Below are positions 24,218 to 33,560 of a stretch of 64,000 nucleotides of DNA, one piece after another. This DNA comes from an uncultured Hyphomonas sp. (lineage in GTDB: Bacteria > Pseudomonadota > Alphaproteobacteria > Caulobacterales > Hyphomonadaceae), in the NCBI RefSeq assembly GCF_963678875.1, contig NZ_OY787456.1:682001-746000 (forward strand), in the 5' to 3' direction. A program made the position numbers and the translations under genes. The first letter of the stretch is position 1; each line of letters starts with the position of its first letter. The notes below the pieces were generated by a model, which worked only from the letters and a program-made list of their open reading frames with translations, was not told the origin of the DNA and made no database searches.

Positions 24218-25990
24218 ATGGCATCAGCAAACTCCAATTTCGGAACTGCGCGGCTCTGGGCGTGGGGGCTCGCCGGAGTGATCTTCCTCAGTGTGATCGC
24301 GATGAGCCTGTTTCGCGGGCAGTTGGGTCAGCCAGGACCGGACGGGGATGATGCTGTGCGTCTGGTACAGATCCGCGACCTCCTGGCAGGGCAGGGCTGG
24401 TTCGACCTGCAGCAATACAGGCTCGGGCCACACGGCGGGACCCTTATGCATTGGTCACGCCTGCCTGATGTCCCGATCATCGCGCTGACAGGTGTGTTCG
24501 ATGTGTTCCTGCCGCAGGACGCTGCGCTTGCCTGGGCGATCACCGTCTGGCCTCCACTCAGCATACTGATTGTTCTGGTGGGCCTGGCGCTGGCGGTCCG
24601 AAATATCGGCAATGACAAGCTGCTGATCTTTACCTTCATTGTTGCCCTTTTTATCCTGTTTGGACATTTCCGCTTCCAGGCGGGTGCCATCGATCACCAC
24701 AATCTGCAGCTGGGGTTTCTCGCCGTTGCGGTTGGCGCATCGCTCGACCGGCTGGCAGGCCATAGGAACATGGCGCTCAGCGGTATCATGCTGGCGCTGT
24801 CTGTCGCAGTGGGCGCTGAGCTCTACCCTTTCGTTGGCGTGCTTTGTGCCTTCCATGCGGTTGACTGGGCCTGGCGCGGGACGGAGATCCGCGCCGGTAC
24901 GATTGCCTTCGGGGCCGCGCTTGCTGTTTCCATCGCAGTCTGTTTCGTCGGGATGGTGCCGCCGGCTGCCTGGGGGCGGGTCTATTGTGATACCTTGTCC
25001 CTCATTTCCTTGCTCGCCCTCACAATCGGCGGGACGGGGCTGGCCCTCTGCGCGGTGTTCCTGTCGGGATATGGAAGGGTCATTCGTTTTGCGGGCCTTG
25101 CCGCGGTCGGAATTGCCTGTGGTCTGGCTTTCCTGATCCAGGGGCCGCAATGTCTCGGAAATCCGCTCGATGTCCTGACTGTGGACATGCGCGAGCTCTG
25201 GCTCGGCAGCATCACAGAGGCCCGTCCGATGTTTTCGCAGCGGGGCGGGCGCTGGCCGTTTGTCGCCTATGCGATGGGGCCAAGCCTGGCCGCTCTCGGC
25301 GTCTCTGTGTTTGGACTGTTCCGCCGGCGAGATGTCCGCACGGACCTGATGTTCGTCCTGCTACTGTCGCTGGGCCTCGTCCTCATGCTGTACCAGGTCC
25401 GGTTCTATGTGTTCGGCAGCCTGCTGGCCATCATTCCCTGTGCGACCTGGGCGCGGGACGCCTACGATGCCGGTCGCAAAGAAGGGGGGCAGCGTGCGGC
25501 CTATCTCCTGCCGCTCGCGCTTTCCAGTCCGACCCTTTGGGCATTGCCGGTCATGCTCATCCTGCCGTCGCCCGCACTGAATATCGGCGGAGAGCGGTCC
25601 TGCCTGTCGGACACAACACGTGCCGCGCTCGACGCTGTTCCGCCGGGCATGATCCTGTCGGACTCGAATGTCGGCTCGGTACTCTTGGAGACGACGCCGC
25701 ATTCCGTGATGTATGCGAACTATCACCGCAACATTGCAGGTATTGCGGCCAGCCTCGAAGCTTTCGGCCTGCCGTCAGACCAGGTGCCGGCGCTGCTGGC
25801 GGAGAACCAGGTGGATTATGTCCTGTTCTGTCCGAATGCCGGAGAGAATGAAACGTTCCAGCAGATCCGGCCCGATGGCTTCCTCGCCCGGCTGGCGGCC
25901 GGCGAAGTTCCGGATTGGCTGCAGCCTGTCGAGCCACTGCCTGAGGATGGATCTTCCGGCCGGTTCTACCGCGTCATTCCCCAGAACTGA
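24218..25990 (+). CDS. polytopic GT-C-like membrane protein with DGDD motif
   Basis: 590 residues with a first span at about 11-30, immediately followed by a conserved-looking loop (DGDDAVRLVQIRDLL, then LMHWSRLPD). About ten further spans follow, then a soluble C-terminal domain of about 130 residues (NVGSVLLETTP, YANYHRN). An acidic first loop after TM1 is characteristic of GT-C glycosyltransferases such as the STT3/PMT/ArnT clan, so transfer of sugar from a lipid carrier is possible. No donor or acceptor can be assigned. The ATG at 24218 follows CAGGACGGGA. It appears monocistronic. Confidence 0.68.
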   Translation: MASANSNFGTARLWAWGLAGVIFLSVIAMSLFRGQLGQPGPDGDDAVRLVQIRDLLAGQGWFDLQQYRLGPHGGTLMHWSRLPDVPIIALTGVFDVFLPQDAALAWAITVWPPLSILIVLVGLALAVRNIGNDKLLIFTFIVALFILFGHFRFQAGAIDHHNLQLGFLAVAVGASLDRLAGHRNMALSGIMLALSVAVGAELYPFVGVLCAFHAVDWAWRGTEIRAGTIAFGAALAVSIAVCFVGMVPPAAWGRVYCDTLSLISLLALTIGGTGLALCAVFLSGYGRVIRFAGLAAVGIACGLAFLIQGPQCLGNPLDVLTVDMRELWLGSITEARPMFSQRGGRWPFVAYAMGPSLAALGVSVFGLFRRRDVRTDLMFVLLLSLGLVLMLYQVRFYVFGSLLAIIPCATWARDAYDAGRKEGGQRAAYLLPLALSSPTLWALPVMLILPSPALNIGGERSCLSDTTRAALDAVPPGMILSDSNVGSVLLETTPHSVMYANYHRNIAGIAASLEAFGLPSDQVPALLAENQVDYVLFCPNAGENETFQQIRPDGFLARLAAGEVPDWLQPVEPLPEDGSSGRFYRVIPQN

Positions 25991-26076
25991 TGGGCTCTTC
26001 CCCTTGCGAGACGTGTTGACGGTCAACCGCCTCGTGCCACTATCGATGAAAAGTCGATCAAGTGGAGGAAAAGGGA

Positions 26077-27558
26077 ATGCAATCGGGAAAGGATGGAACG
26101 TCTCTGAGCGTCGCTGTACTCGGCGCTGGCATGAGCGGGCTGGCTGCCGTCGCCAAGCTGAAAGAGGCCGGATATTCAAAGATCGACCTTTTCGAAAAGT
26201 CTAACGGCGTGGGCGGCACCTGGCGCGACAATACCTATCCGGGCTGCGGGTGCGATGTGCCCAGTCATCTTTACTCCTATTCCTTCGATCTCAATCCGGA
26301 CTGGAATTACAAATGGTCGCTGCAGCCGCAGATCCTTCAGTATTTCGAGGACTTTGCAGACAAGTTCGGCGTGCGCCCCCACTGCCATTTCAATTCAGAG
26401 ATCACCGATTGCAGCTATGACGAATCCAGCCGGACCTGGACGCTGACGAAGGCGGACGGCACGACCCATACGGCCGATGTGCTCATCTCGGGGCTTGGCC
26501 AGCTGAACATTCCCTCGATCCCGAATTTCAAGGGCAAGGACAGTTTCGAAGGCCCGTCCTTCCATTCCGCACGATGGGACCATTCGGTTGACCTGACCGG
26601 AAAGACTGTCTGCGTGATCGGGAACGGGCCGAGCGCGGTCCAGTTCGTGCCGGAGATTCAGAAGCAGGCCGGCAAACTGCTCAGCTTCCAGCGATCGCCG
26701 GCCTGGTGCCGTCCGCGCGGCCAGCGCAAATACACGGAGGCCGACAAGCGGGCCTTCGACCGGCAGCGCTGGCGGATCAACTGGTATCGCTGGCGCATCC
26801 GCGCATTTGCCGATTTCGGCTTCACCGCCTTTCACCAGGGTGAGAACAGCCTGGCGAAGTCGATGAAGAAAATGTGCCTGAAGCATCTGGAAGACCAGGT
26901 GAAGGATCCGGAGATGCGCGCCCTGCTGACGCCGGACTTTGAACCGGGGTGCAAGCGCATCCTCATCTCCGATGATTATTACCCGGCACTGATCCAGCCA
27001 AATGTCGAAGTGATCCGCCAGGGTGTGAAGGAAATCACGCCGCGGGGTGTTGTTGGCGACGATGGTGTTGAGCACGCCTGCGATGTCATCATCTATGCAA
27101 CCGGCTTCCAGTCGACCGAATTCCTGACCCCGATGCAGGTGCATGGCCGGGCAGGGGTGTCCCTGAACGAGGTCTGGAAAGACGGGGCGGAAGCCTACAA
27201 GGGGGTCGCCGTGCCCGGCTTCCCAAACTTCTTCCTGCTCTATGGCCCGAACACCAATCTCGGGCACAATTCCATCATCCTGATGGTGGAGCGTCAGCTG
27301 GAATATGTGCTCCAGGCCATCGACCGGATCGCCGCTGAGAATGTGGCGGCGCTGGACGTGAAGCCGGAAGCCATGAAGGCCTATAACGAGAAGCTGCAGG
27401 CGGACCTCGGCAAGACAGTCTGGGCGGGTGACTGCGCCAGCTGGTACAAGACCGAAGGCGGGAAAGTGACCAACAACTGGTCCGGCAAGACGACCGAATA
27501 TGCGGCGATCATGCGCGAATTCGATCCCGATAGCTGGCAAGTCATCCCGGCCCAGTGA
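26077..27558 (+). CDS. flavin monooxygenase of the Baeyer-Villiger type
   Basis: NADPH- and FAD-dependent monooxygenase. Two Rossmann motifs are present: GAGMSGLAAVAKL near residue 15 and GNGPSAVQFVP near 180. The Baeyer-Villiger fingerprint FxGxxxHxxxW(P/D) is complete as F157-E-G-P-S-F-H163-S-A-R-W167-D168. GVGGTWRDNTYPGCGCDVPSHLYS is the usual second signature (quoted in part: GGTWRDNTYPG). Such enzymes turn ketones into esters or lactones. The ATG at 26077 with GGAGG upstream is preferred to a GTG at 26062. Length 493. Substrate unknown; no pathway genes adjoin. Confidence 0.88.
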   Translation: MQSGKDGTSLSVAVLGAGMSGLAAVAKLKEAGYSKIDLFEKSNGVGGTWRDNTYPGCGCDVPSHLYSYSFDLNPDWNYKWSLQPQILQYFEDFADKFGVRPHCHFNSEITDCSYDESSRTWTLTKADGTTHTADVLISGLGQLNIPSIPNFKGKDSFEGPSFHSARWDHSVDLTGKTVCVIGNGPSAVQFVPEIQKQAGKLLSFQRSPAWCRPRGQRKYTEADKRAFDRQRWRINWYRWRIRAFADFGFTAFHQGENSLAKSMKKMCLKHLEDQVKDPEMRALLTPDFEPGCKRILISDDYYPALIQPNVEVIRQGVKEITPRGVVGDDGVEHACDVIIYATGFQSTEFLTPMQVHGRAGVSLNEVWKDGAEAYKGVAVPGFPNFFLLYGPNTNLGHNSIILMVERQLEYVLQAIDRIAAENVAALDVKPEAMKAYNEKLQADLGKTVWAGDCASWYKTEGGKVTNNWSGKTTEYAAIMREFDPDSWQVIPAQ

Positions 27559-27721
27559 GCCGGGAGATTAAGGCCCGCTAACGTCCTGTTTACCATTGGT
27601 GTACGCACCGTTTGATTTCGTTCCGGCGCGATCTGGAGGCGCGTCGCGAATCTTCAATAAAAGCAACGGGAATCACATACCGGAACGGAGCGTTCCATTT
27701 ATCTGCGCGCCGTCCCTTGCA

Positions 27722-27737
27722 TTAAAGCGGTGTTAAC
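27722..27737. promoter_or_regulatory. exact CtrA-type box upstream of mreB
   Basis: TTAAAGCGGTGTTAAC is a full TTAA-N7-TTAAC match, 89 bases before the mreB start in a 267-base intergenic region that holds no gene. It suggests cell-cycle control of the elongasome operon; binding is inferred. Confidence 0.45.
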
Positions 27738-27825
27738 GGCAATGGGGGTATGGGGCTGTGTATAGAATTGCACACGCGCGCCGGGATTTGTCGCCTGGCC
27801 GCTCAGGAAAAGAGCGCGGTAAGAC

Positions 27826-28866
27826 ATGATTGGTAGCCTCCTCGGCATGCTGTCTACGGACATGGCCATCGACCTCGGTACGGCGAACACGCTGGTCTAT
27901 GTGAAGGGGCAGGGGGTCAAGCTCGATGAGCCCTCCGTCGTCGCTTACATGACGCAAGGCGGCCGCAAGATCGTCTACGCGGTCGGCGAGCAGGCCAAGA
28001 ACATGCTCGGCAAGACTCCGGTGAACATGGAAGCCATCCGCCCGATGCGGGATGGCGTGATCGCCGACTTCGAAGTCGCCGAGGAAATGATCAAGCACTT
28101 CATCCGGAAGGTTCACAACCGCCGGGCGTTCGTGTCTCCGCTCATCATCATCTGCGTGCCCAGCTCCGCCACCAGCGTTGAGCGCCGCGCCATCCACCAG
28201 TCGGCGCTTGCTGCGGGTGCCCGCGAAGTACACCTGATCGAGGAGCCCATGGCTGCTGCCATCGGGGCCGGCCTGCCGATCGACGATCCGGCTGGCTCGA
28301 TGGTCGTGGATATCGGCGGCGGCACCTCCGAGGTGGCTGTGCTGTCGCTCGGCGGCATCGTCTATTCACGCTCCGTCCGCGTTGGCGGCGACAAGATGGA
28401 CCAGGCCATCGTCAACTATCTGCGCCGCGAGCAGAAGATTCTGATCGGCGAAATGTCGGCGGAGCGGATCAAGAAGGAAATCGGCACGGCCCAGCCGCCG
28501 GAAAACGGCACCGGCATGTCGCTGACCGTGCGCGGTCGCGGGACGCTGGATGGCGTTCCGAAGGAAACCGAGATCAACGAAGCAATGATCGCCGACGCCC
28601 TGTCGGAGCCGGTCAACGACATCATCGACGCCGTGAAGATCGCGCTGGAAGCGATGCCGCCGGAACTTGCGGCAGATATCGTCGATCGTGGTATCGTGCT
28701 GACGGGCGGCGGTGCGCTGCTCCGTAATCTCGACGCGGTGATCCGTGAGCAGGCGCAACTGCCCGTGATGATCGCAGATGATCCGCTGCGCTGCGTGGTC
28801 AATGGCTGTGGCCATGTGCTGGAGAATTTCTCCAAGATGCGAAACGTCCTCTCTCCGGAGGTCTAG
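27826..28866 (+). CDS. mreB: rod-shape-determining actin homologue MreB
   Basis: Bacterial actin that polymerises under the inner membrane and positions lateral wall synthesis. The phosphate-1 motif DLGTANTLVYV, phosphate-2 region DIGGGTSEVAVLSL and adenosine motif GIVLTGGGALLRNLD are all present. A short amphipathic start MIGSLLGMLS fits membrane attachment. 346 residues is the usual size. It is first of five genes ordered mreB-mreC-mreD-mrdA-rodA. The ATG follows GGTAAG. Confidence 0.97.
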   Translation: MIGSLLGMLSTDMAIDLGTANTLVYVKGQGVKLDEPSVVAYMTQGGRKIVYAVGEQAKNMLGKTPVNMEAIRPMRDGVIADFEVAEEMIKHFIRKVHNRRAFVSPLIIICVPSSATSVERRAIHQSALAAGAREVHLIEEPMAAAIGAGLPIDDPAGSMVVDIGGGTSEVAVLSLGGIVYSRSVRVGGDKMDQAIVNYLRREQKILIGEMSAERIKKEIGTAQPPENGTGMSLTVRGRGTLDGVPKETEINEAMIADALSEPVNDIIDAVKIALEAMPPELAADIVDRGIVLTGGGALLRNLDAVIREQAQLPVMIADDPLRCVVNGCGHVLENFSKMRNVLSPEV

Positions 28867-28904
28867 GGACGGTATAATCAAGGAAACACCAGAGGACCCG
28901 CCAT

Positions 28905-29777
28905 ATGGCACGTTCGGGCCGGTCAGCTCAGAAAGGCGTCCGGCGCTCTCCCAAGCGCCTCGTCCTTGGTGTGCTCATTTTTGGGTTCGCAGCGCTCATC
29001 ATCGCGCAGTCGGCCCCGCAAATCAGCCATTTTTTCAACCCGGTCCGCGCGTCTGTCGGTGACCGACTCGGCGGCGGCGAGCAGATTGGTCTCTGGGCCC
29101 GGCTGACGGGCCGTGCGGCGCAGGAGCAGCGTATCCGCGAACTCGAAGCCGAAGTGCGGGACCTTTCCCGCTACAAGGCAGCCGCTATCTCCATGGCAGA
29201 CCGCCTGGAAGCCTATGAGGAAATCCTGAACCTGATGGGCGAGCCGCCAGCGCGCGGTGTCACGGCGCGGGTCACGTCTGAAAGCGAGGGCCCGTTTGCG
29301 CAGACGCTGCTGGCCAATGCAGGCCGGTCGCAGGGCGTGGAGCCGGGCTCGGTCGCCATGAATGAAGGCGGCCTCGTCGGCCGGGTCATCCAGCTGGGGG
29401 AGCGGTCGTCCCGGATCCTGCTGGTGACGGATTTCAACAGCCGCGTGCCGGTGATCGGAGAAGTTTCCGGCGTACACGCGATCATGCAGGGCGGTTCCAC
29501 CAGTTCTGGCACGCTGACGGACCTGCCGGAACGTAGCGACTTCATCGAAGGCGAACGCATCCTAACCTCTTCGGAAGGCGGGGCGTATCCTCGCGGTCTG
29601 GTCGTCGGCGAGGTCAATAAATCCGGCAATGACTGGCGCGTGAAATATGCGATGAGCAAAGGCTCATCAGGCTATGTCCAGCTGATCCCGCCGCCGACCG
29701 TGGAGCGGCCGATTTCGGCCGGAGACCTTGTGGTGCCTGATAATTCCGCCAGCCCGACACAGGGGGCGCGCCGCTGA
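28905..29777 (+). CDS. mreC: rod-shape-determining protein MreC
   Basis: Bitopic periplasmic scaffold that links MreB and PBP2. A basic N-terminal tail precedes one span (about 22-40), a coiled coil (about 68-105, around EQRIRELEAEVRDL), then the beta-rich MreC core with the family feature NEGGLVGRVIQLGERSSRILLVTD. Length 290. It starts 38 bases after mreB with AGAGGA upstream and overlaps mreD by one base. Confidence 0.94.
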   Translation: MARSGRSAQKGVRRSPKRLVLGVLIFGFAALIIAQSAPQISHFFNPVRASVGDRLGGGEQIGLWARLTGRAAQEQRIRELEAEVRDLSRYKAAAISMADRLEAYEEILNLMGEPPARGVTARVTSESEGPFAQTLLANAGRSQGVEPGSVAMNEGGLVGRVIQLGERSSRILLVTDFNSRVPVIGEVSGVHAIMQGGSTSSGTLTDLPERSDFIEGERILTSSEGGAYPRGLVVGEVNKSGNDWRVKYAMSKGSSGYVQLIPPPTVERPISAGDLVVPDNSASPTQGARR

Positions 29778-30328
29778 TGCCAGGCTCTTTCCTGAACCGG
29801 AGACGGCAGAGCCTCTGGGCCAAATCCGGCCCCACGCCGCGGCTGATATTCGGAGCCTTCCTGATCGCCACCGTCGGCCTGTTCGGCCTGACCCGGAACG
29901 ACATTTTCGGATTGTCCTTCGCCTGGCCGCATGCCGCGCTCTGGGGTGCTGTCGGCTGGGGCAGGGTTGGGCTTTCGATCCGTCCCATGATCATCCTGAT
30001 TGTCTTCGGCGGCATTCAGGACGTGATCTTCCACGCACCGATGGGCAGTTTCGAGGTGGTCAACCTGCTGACCTATGCGGCCAGCACCGCCATCTCCGCG
30101 CAGTTCGATGTCACGAATGAGCCGTTGATCGCGATTGTAGCGACTGTTCTCCTGTTTGCCGGGGCGTTCCTTTTGCTGTGGGCCATGGCGTCAACACTGG
30201 AAGACCATCCGGTGCGGATCGTGCCCTTGTTCGCCGCGATGCTGACCACCGGGCTGCTCTATGCGCTGATCCACAAAGTGTTCGACCTTGGCCGCAGGCC
30301 GGGAGAAGTTGCGGGGCAGGCAGGATGA
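29777..30328 (+). CDS. mreD: rod-shape-determining membrane protein MreD
   Basis: 183-residue polytopic inner-membrane protein with about five spans, in the position and of the size of MreD. Sequence conservation in the family is low, so the call relies on context plus the hydrophobic pattern (for instance RPMIILIVFGGIQD, which is typical of the central spans). It overlaps mreC by one base and the next gene by four (ATGA). Confidence 0.85.
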   Translation: MPGSFLNRRRQSLWAKSGPTPRLIFGAFLIATVGLFGLTRNDIFGLSFAWPHAALWGAVGWGRVGLSIRPMIILIVFGGIQDVIFHAPMGSFEVVNLLTYAASTAISAQFDVTNEPLIAIVATVLLFAGAFLLLWAMASTLEDHPVRIVPLFAAMLTTGLLYALIHKVFDLGRRPGEVAGQAG

Positions 30329-32259
30329 GCAAAACCTTCCATCCCGATCAGGAATTCTCCCGCCGGATGCTCATGGCAGGTGTCGGCGGTGGTGTCGTCT
30401 GGGCCGGACTGGTCGCGCGGCTGTTCCAGCTGCAGATCCTGGAAGGCAAGAAGTACGACCAGCTGGCGAACGAAAACCACATCAAGCTGGAACTCGCGCC
30501 GCCGCAGCGCGGACGGATTCTTGACCGTTTCGGCAAGCCGCTTGCCTCGCACCGGCGGGCCGGGCGCGTCACCGTCATTCCGGAACAATTGAAGGATCCG
30601 GCTGCAACGATCGCCAGTATCGGCCAGTTGATCGATCTGTCGGATGGCCGGGTCGAGCGCGTTATGGAAGACATTCGCCGCGCACGTCTGCGCCGCGCAG
30701 CGTTCCTGCCGGTCATCGTCGCCAACGAGCTGTCCTATGAAGATTTTGCCCGCATGAATGTGCATGCGGTGGAGCTGCCGGGCGTTCAGGTCGAGATGGC
30801 ATTGACGCGCTCCTATCCGCGCGGACGGGATTTCGCCCACGTGCTCGGCTATGTCGCGCGGGCCAGTCAGGATGATCTGGACCGGCTGACCGAAGGCAAG
30901 ACATCTGACGAAGCCACGACCATCGAACGGATGTTCCGCCATCCCGACATGCGGACAGGCCGGCAGGGGATGGAACGGTTCGCGGAAGAATGGTTGCGTG
31001 GAAAGCCCGGCTTCAAGAAGCTGGTCACCAATGCGGCAGGCCGCGTGATCGATCAGATCCCGGATGAACGGCTCGCCCCGGAAGCAGGCAAGGACCTGTT
31101 CGTCACGATCGACATGGACCTGCAGCGGGTTGCCATCGAGCGCTTCGAAGGCGAAAGCGGCGCGGCGGTCGTCGTTGAAATCGAGAGCGGCGACATTCTC
31201 GCCATGGTCTCGACCCCGGCCTTTGATCCTAATGATTTCGTGAACGGTATTTCAGGCAAGGATTACGCCGAGCTGCGGGACAATTCCCGGGCGCCGCTCT
31301 ATCCTCGGGCCCATGGCGGCGTGTATCCGCCGGGCTCCACGTTCAAGATGGTTGTTGCGACGGCCGCGCTCGAGACGGGTGCGATCAAACCGACCGACCG
31401 GGTGCATTGCAATCGCTACTACCATTTCGGGAACCGGACCTGGCACTGCTGGAAACCGGGCGGACACGGATCGGTCGACCTGCATGATGCCATCAAGGGC
31501 TCGTGCGATGTGTATTTCTACGAAGTTGCCCGCCGGACCGGAGCGCAGGCGATTGCCGATACTGCCCGCAAATTTGGTTTCGGAGAGGCGTGGACGCTCG
31601 GCATGACGGGCGCGCGCAGCGGGCTCGTTCCTGATCCTGAGTGGAAGATGCGCGTCCGAAAGGAGCCATGGTACGAGGGCGAAACGCTGAACTTCGGCAT
31701 CGGGCAAGGCCAACTCGGCGTGACACCGCTGCAACTCGCCTTGATGACGGCGCGTATTGCGACGGGGGGGCACTCCCTCAAACCGAGCCTGATCGGTCTG
31801 GGCCCGAAAGATCCGGACGAACATGTGCTCGACGCGCATCTTGATGCCGAGATCATGAAAATGATGAAATCCGGCATGTTCGGTGTGACGTCCGAATGGG
31901 GTGGTACGGCTCGCAGTTCGGGTGATCTGGGCCTCGGGGGGCCGCGCCTCGCCGGCAAAACGGGAACGGCGCAGGTTCGCCGCATCACGGCGGCGGAACG
32001 CGCCTCGGGCATCCGCAAGGGCGCAGACATCGAGCGCGAGCTGCGCGATCATGCTCTGTTTGTCGCCTACGCTCCGGCAGACAATCCGAAATACGCCATC
32101 TCGGTCATTGTCGAACATGGAGAAGGGGGCTCCAGCCGGGCCGCTCCGGTGGCGCGCGATATTCTTGCGCATGCGATCCGAACCAACAGCGGCCGCAAGC
32201 CGGCATGGACAAGGAGCGCATCCATCAAGCCATCCGCTGACGAAGGCACGCCGACATGA
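30325..32259 (+). CDS. mrdA: penicillin-binding protein 2, elongasome transpeptidase
   Basis: Cross-links peptidoglycan in cell elongation with RodA. One N-terminal span (about 14-35) precedes the pedestal domain (PQRGRILDRFGKPLASH), then the transpeptidase with the three class B motifs: SxxK as Ser338-T-F-Lys341, the second motif as S393-C-D395 (Asp in place of the usual Asn, which is common in PBP2), and KTGT at 545-548. About 644 residues. The start at 30325 overlaps the mreD stop (ATGA), which decides it against longer open-frame starts upstream within mreD. Confidence 0.95.
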   Translation: MSKTFHPDQEFSRRMLMAGVGGGVVWAGLVARLFQLQILEGKKYDQLANENHIKLELAPPQRGRILDRFGKPLASHRRAGRVTVIPEQLKDPAATIASIGQLIDLSDGRVERVMEDIRRARLRRAAFLPVIVANELSYEDFARMNVHAVELPGVQVEMALTRSYPRGRDFAHVLGYVARASQDDLDRLTEGKTSDEATTIERMFRHPDMRTGRQGMERFAEEWLRGKPGFKKLVTNAAGRVIDQIPDERLAPEAGKDLFVTIDMDLQRVAIERFEGESGAAVVVEIESGDILAMVSTPAFDPNDFVNGISGKDYAELRDNSRAPLYPRAHGGVYPPGSTFKMVVATAALETGAIKPTDRVHCNRYYHFGNRTWHCWKPGGHGSVDLHDAIKGSCDVYFYEVARRTGAQAIADTARKFGFGEAWTLGMTGARSGLVPDPEWKMRVRKEPWYEGETLNFGIGQGQLGVTPLQLALMTARIATGGHSLKPSLIGLGPKDPDEHVLDAHLDAEIMKMMKSGMFGVTSEWGGTARSSGDLGLGGPRLAGKTGTAQVRRITAAERASGIRKGADIERELRDHALFVAYAPADNPKYAISVIVEHGEGGSSRAAPVARDILAHAIRTNSGRKPAWTRSASIKPSADEGTPT

Positions 32260-33479
32260 GCCGTGACGGCAGCTTCAGCGGCTACAGCCGGGGGGAGGCG
32301 CGCACGCGCACTGCCCGCTCGCTCAATTTCGACGACACGTCATCAGGCCTTCTCGGCAAGCTCGCCCGGCTGCCCTGGGGGTTCATCCTGCTCATCATCG
32401 CCATGGCGCTGATCGGCATCGCCATGCTGTATTCGTCGACCTATACGAACCCGGTCGAGCAGGATTTGTGGAAGCTGCAGCTGATCCGGTTTGTCATTTG
32501 CTTTGGCATCATGATCGGGCTGGCGATGCTGCCGCTGTCCTGGTGGATGAACCTGTCATGGCTCGCTTATGCCGGCACGATACTGCTCCTGCTGGCGGTG
32601 GAGTTCTTTGGTTTCTCCGGCGGTGGTGCCCAGCGCTGGCTGAAGATCGGCCCGGTTGGCATTCAGCCGTCCGAGTTCGCCAAGCTCGCCGTGACGCTGG
32701 CGCTCGCGCGCTACTACCACGCCATGCTTGGGGTGAATGGGTCCCGTTTCTTCATCCATATCGGCGCTGCGGTGATCATCCTGATCCCGGCGGCGCTGGT
32801 TTTCCTGCAGCCGGACCTTGGGACCGCGCTGGCGATTGTGGCGTCTGGCGGCGTCGTGGTGTTCCTGGCAGGCCTGTCCGGGCGGGTGATCCTGGCCGGA
32901 GTGGCTGCGGCCGCTGCCGCTGTCTGGCCGGTCTACCAATTCGTGCTGGAACCCTATCAGCGCGGACGGGTCGACACCTTTCTGGCGCAGCTCTTCGGCT
33001 CCAGCGGCGCGTCGACCTCGCTTGGCGAGAGCTACCAGATCGAGCAGGCGAAGATCGCCATCGGTGCAGGCGGGCTGAACGGGAAGGGGTGGCTGCAGGG
33101 TATCCAGTCCCAGCAGGACTATGTGCCTGAACAGCATACCGATTTCATTCTCACGGTGATTGCGGAGGAATTCGGCTTCCTCGGCGCGACCGCCATCATG
33201 GTCGGTTTCGCGATCCTGCTCGGCTGGTCGCTCTACACCGCGTTCCAGTCTGCCAGCTATTTCGGCCGGTTTGCGGTGGCCGGGGCAACGGCCACGGTTG
33301 CTTTCTATGTCGTTTTCAATGTGGCCATGGTGCTCGGCTTGCTGCCGGTTGTGGGCATGCCGTTGCCTCTGATTTCTTACGGTGGCACAGCCATGCTGAC
33401 GGCGATGTCGTGCTTTGGCCTGATCCTGTCGGCCTATCTGCATCGTGACGACAAGCTCAATACAACAGGGTTGTTCTGA
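32256..33479 (+). CDS. rodA: peptidoglycan glycosyltransferase RodA
   Basis: SEDS-family polymerase partner of PBP2. The protein has about ten spans after a cytoplasmic N terminus rich in Arg and Ser (about 45 residues, longer than in E. coli). Family hallmarks include QPSEFAKLAV, FLQPDLGTAL, the extracellular loop SYQIEQAKIAIGAGG, the catalytic-loop region EQHTDFILTVIAEEFG and GMPLPLISYGGT. 407 residues. The start overlaps mrdA (ATGA). Last gene of the mre cluster. Confidence 0.95.
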   Translation: MSRDGSFSGYSRGEARTRTARSLNFDDTSSGLLGKLARLPWGFILLIIAMALIGIAMLYSSTYTNPVEQDLWKLQLIRFVICFGIMIGLAMLPLSWWMNLSWLAYAGTILLLLAVEFFGFSGGGAQRWLKIGPVGIQPSEFAKLAVTLALARYYHAMLGVNGSRFFIHIGAAVIILIPAALVFLQPDLGTALAIVASGGVVVFLAGLSGRVILAGVAAAAAAVWPVYQFVLEPYQRGRVDTFLAQLFGSSGASTSLGESYQIEQAKIAIGAGGLNGKGWLQGIQSQQDYVPEQHTDFILTVIAEEFGFLGATAIMVGFAILLGWSLYTAFQSASYFGRFAVAGATATVAFYVVFNVAMVLGLLPVVGMPLPLISYGGTAMLTAMSCFGLILSAYLHRDDKLNTTGLF

Positions 33480-33522
33480 CCCAAGCGCAGCTAATGGCGT
33501 TGATTTTTGTTTCGCCGCATAT

Positions 33523-33542
33523 AGTTTCGCGCGAAACTTTTT
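33523..33542. promoter_or_regulatory. 16-bp perfect palindrome between rodA and the Na+ symporter
   Basis: AGTTTCGCGCGAAACT (33523-33538) followed by TTTT. It could fold as a 6-bp stem with a GCGC loop and end the mre transcript, or serve as an operator for the symporter gene that starts 22 bases on. Sequence alone does not decide. Confidence 0.5.
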
Positions 33543-33560
33543 ACCCTGGGGAGAGGGAAT

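Noticed and set aside
27559..27600. Second CtrA box (TTAAGGCCCGCTAAC) after the monooxygenase gene
   Set aside because: Spacing is one base short of TTAA-N7-TTAA, so it does not match the motif.
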